In this document: in pieces, positions 4,984 through 5,956 of the stretch | How the letters are laid out: each line of letters begins with the position of its first letter | How positions within the stretch are numbered: the first letter of the stretch is position 1 | DNA from: an uncultured Oscillospiraceae bacterium | GTDB taxonomy: Bacteria > Bacillota > Clostridia > Oscillospirales > Acutalibacteraceae | Reading direction: 5' to 3' | Length of the DNA stretch: 5,956 bases | NCBI GenBank assembly: GCA_905193585.1 | Contig: CAJJPG010000109.1 | Span: forward strand, 1 to 5,956 | Program-made: the position numbers and the translations under genes | Notes under the pieces: generated by a model | What the model was told of the DNA's origin: nothing | Seen by the model: only the letters and a program-made list of their open reading frames with translations | The model's database searches: none

Positions 4984-5247
4984 TTATTCACCCCGGGCTT
5001 TTTTATCAAACTCTGCTTTTATCTGTTCATTAACGATCGCGTGCATTATAGGAACTACCTCTAAATCCTCTTCCTTTATACATATTTCCGCAATATCCGC
5101 CTTTTCACCGCATTGCGGAAAGTTAACAAGCCATAGATTATCACTGCCGTCATCCAGGCATATCCAACCGTACATTCCTTTATGCACGCCCTCTTTGGCA
5201 TACTTTTCTTTTTCTACAATTACCTTTACGCAATCCATCATTTTCAT
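4984..5247 (-). CDS. DUF4926-like small protein, putative immunity (copy 1)
   Basis: 87 residues, MKMMDCVKVIVEKEKYAKEG at the start. The first in-frame ATG (5262) lies inside the upstream gene and directly before GGAGG; that GGAGG is 8 bp from ATG 5247, so 5247 is the better start. This leaves 1 bp between the toxin-like gene's TAA and this ATG (TAAAATG). First and closest of three tandem paralogues, the usual place for a cognate immunity protein. Residues 24-30 (GMYGWIC), 42-49 (NFPQCGEK) and 58-71 match copy 2; residues 14-24 (EKYAKEGVHKG) match the broken copy 3 exactly. Ends DKKARGE. Soluble, acidic/basic mixed, with no signal peptide. DUF4926-like by pattern; the immunity role is inferred from gene order. 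Confidence 0.86.
   Translation of the reverse strand: MKMMDCVKVIVEKEKYAKEGVHKGMYGWICLDDGSDNLWLVNFPQCGEKADIAEICIKEEDLEVVPIMHAIVNEQIKAEFDKKARGE
5036..5067 (-). repeat. 32-bp direct repeat within copy 1 (partner 4771-4802)
   Basis: Identical partner of 4771-4802; together with 5158-5190 (partner 4893-4925) it shows how recent the duplication or conversion between the two intact copies is. Confidence 0.85.
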
Positions 5248-5248
5248 T

Positions 5249-5806
5249 TTATTTACCTCCATACGGTGTAGTTAATCTGATATGTCCGTCAGGGTATATC
5301 ATCCATCCGGTAACGAATGTAACTTTACCCTCTTTATCTTTTCTCGGAATTTCCACGGTTATACTTAAACGCTGCCCTCTTTCGTTTAACTTCCCCAATT
5401 CATAATCGCCGTTTATATATTTTTCCAGCCCTTGTTTTTCAATCTCTTTTTGCATCCATTTTGCGTCGGCAACGGTATATCCCCAGCTTTTAAACAGTTT
5501 TTCCTTACTATGCGGATATTCGCCTTTCGGGTTGAATAGGTACGGGTCATATTTGGAATAATCACTCACCGCCGTAGCTTTAGTTAATACCTCGTCATAC
5601 GGTACATCCTCTAAAATACAGTGGCAAAACCTGTGGTGCGGCCACCTCGGTATTTTCTCATTCAAAAACCAGCAGCCGTCTAACTTCAGGCACTCCTCAC
5701 AATGGCTTGTGCTTAAATTTCGGTGCACCCATTTTTTCCACCGCGGCTCATCCGGCGCTTTTTCGCCCCTCAGCCCCGCAGTAAATAAATCGGATAAAAA
5801 ACTCAT
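5249..5806 (-). CDS. Putative toxin: MuF-type Cys/His motif fused to DUF6883-like domain
   Basis: 185 aa. Residues about 22-63 carry HCEECLKLDG (35-44), Cys45, then PRWPHHRFCHC (53-63): the 'CxxCxxLDG...P..H..CxC' pattern found at the C-terminal end of phage Mu gpF/SPP1 gp7-like head-morphogenesis (MuF) proteins, likely a metal-binding module (C36, C39, H57/H58, C61, C63). The rest of a MuF domain is missing. Residues about 84-183 resemble DUF6883: YLFNPKGEYPHSKEKLFKSW (89-108), GQRLSITVEI (144-153), and GKVTFVTGWMIYPDGHIRLT ending TTPYGG. Small MuF-linked C-terminal domains are known in polymorphic toxins; the following tandem small paralogues fit immunity genes. No signal peptide or TM segment, so secretion, if any, is unexplained. 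Catalytic residues cannot be assigned. Could instead be a phage-derived accessory protein. Start set by SD AAAGGAG, 10 bp upstream. Confidence 0.8.
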   Translation of the reverse strand: MSFLSDLFTAGLRGEKAPDEPRWKKWVHRNLSTSHCEECLKLDGCWFLNEKIPRWPHHRFCHCILEDVPYDEVLTKATAVSDYSKYDPYLFNPKGEYPHSKEKLFKSWGYTVADAKWMQKEIEKQGLEKYINGDYELGKLNERGQRLSITVEIPRKDKEGKVTFVTGWMIYPDGHIRLTTPYGGK

Positions 5807-5816
5807 ATATATAATA

Positions 5817-5823
5817 CTCCTTT
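5817..5823 (-). promoter_or_regulatory. SD of the toxin/immunity operon
   Basis: AAAGGAG 10 bp before ATG 5804-5806, directly downstream of the 20-bp palindrome. A hairpin formed by that palindrome in the mRNA would end at the SD edge. Confidence 0.8.
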
Positions 5824-5843
5824 ACTCTTGAATTTTCAAGAGT
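5824..5843. promoter_or_regulatory. 20-bp palindrome, probable operator
   Basis: ACTCTTGAA-TT-TTCAAGAGT, a perfect 9-bp inverted repeat with 2-bp centre. It abuts the -10 box (5844-5849) and spans the expected start of transcription (about 5837), where a dimeric repressor would block initiation. The loop is too small for an efficient RNA hairpin and no U-tract follows, so a protein-binding site is likelier than a terminator. No regulator gene is visible here. Confidence 0.6.
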
Positions 5844-5849
5844 ATTATA
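5844..5849 (-). promoter_or_regulatory. -10 box of the toxin/immunity operon
   Basis: TATAAT on the minus strand in the context TATGTATAATACTC. No good -35 is found: the hexamer 17 bp upstream (5867-5872) reads TGAATG. A weak -35 with a consensus -10 fits a promoter controlled through the adjoining palindrome. Confidence 0.6.
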
Positions 5850-5956
5850 CATAATCAAAAACCCGCCATTCACCGACATATATTTAAAAAATCCCGCCTT
5901 TCGACCAATGTCATTAAGTTAAGAGAATGCTAATAGGCAGAAACGACAAAATAAAA
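5850..5956. other. Upstream region without a recognisable gene
   Basis: AT-rich. It holds two similar motifs on the minus strand (AAAGGCGGGATTTTTT at about 5887-5902 and AATGGCGGGTTTTT at about 5857-5870) and a 14-codon open frame (MTLVERRDFLNICR) without an SD. Nothing else can be supported before the window edge. Confidence 0.4.

Noticed and set aside
4651..5064. Plus-strand frames across the immunity copies
   Set aside because: Antisense shadows; the minus strand has SDs, coupled starts and paralogous conservation at protein level.
4771..5190. Direct repeats as a mobile element or att sites
   Set aside because: The identical 32-bp and 33-bp stretches fall at the same codons of two paralogous genes, so they reflect gene duplication.

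Overview
The window looks like a chromosomal segment from a low-to-mid GC Clostridia-type Firmicute, possibly of the Oscillospirales/Ruminococcus kind. This is an inference from Shine-Dalgarno sequences of the AGGAGG type, AT-rich promoters with consensus -10 boxes, the sequences of the two tRNAs, a TTG start codon and the type of EF-G-like protein. No rRNA or species-diagnostic marker is present.

Left part (1-1170, minus strand): a decaying locus. An ABC-exporter nucleotide-binding domain (153-788) has an in-frame TGA inside its Walker A motif and an in-frame TAA in its Q-loop. It then runs into sequence that is not ABC-like, and is followed by the first codons of what resembles an alpha/beta hydrolase (68-136). 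Upstream of it lies a tRNA-Met/tRNA-Glu pair (1094-1170, 1016-1091) with a near-perfect sigma-A promoter (1191-1219) and a perfect-stem terminator touching the last CCA.

Middle part (1356-4187, plus strand): an extended -10 promoter drives a 678-aa EF-G-2-type translational GTPase paralogue (1438-3474). Behind it come a perfect 19-bp hairpin with a GTAA tetraloop, ten degenerate TCTANNN heptamers in two blocks of five, and a 161-aa protein of unknown function (3702-4187).

Right part (4190-5956, minus strand): a compact operon that looks like a toxin/immunity module. A 185-aa protein joins a phage MuF-type Cys/His terminal motif to a C-terminal domain resembling DUF6883. It is followed by tandem small paralogues resembling DUF4926, at 1-bp or ATGA junctions. 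Two copies are intact. The third is split by a 273-bp element with 28-bp imperfect terminal inverted repeats (counting the flanking TA) and a TA target duplication, i.e. a MITE of the IS630/Tc1-mariner kind. Removing the element and one TA restores a continuous 83-aa frame that aligns with the siblings. The operon has its own SD and a 20-bp palindrome abutting the -10 box, a typical place for a repressor to bind. The biochemical activity of the proposed toxin cannot be read from the sequence.
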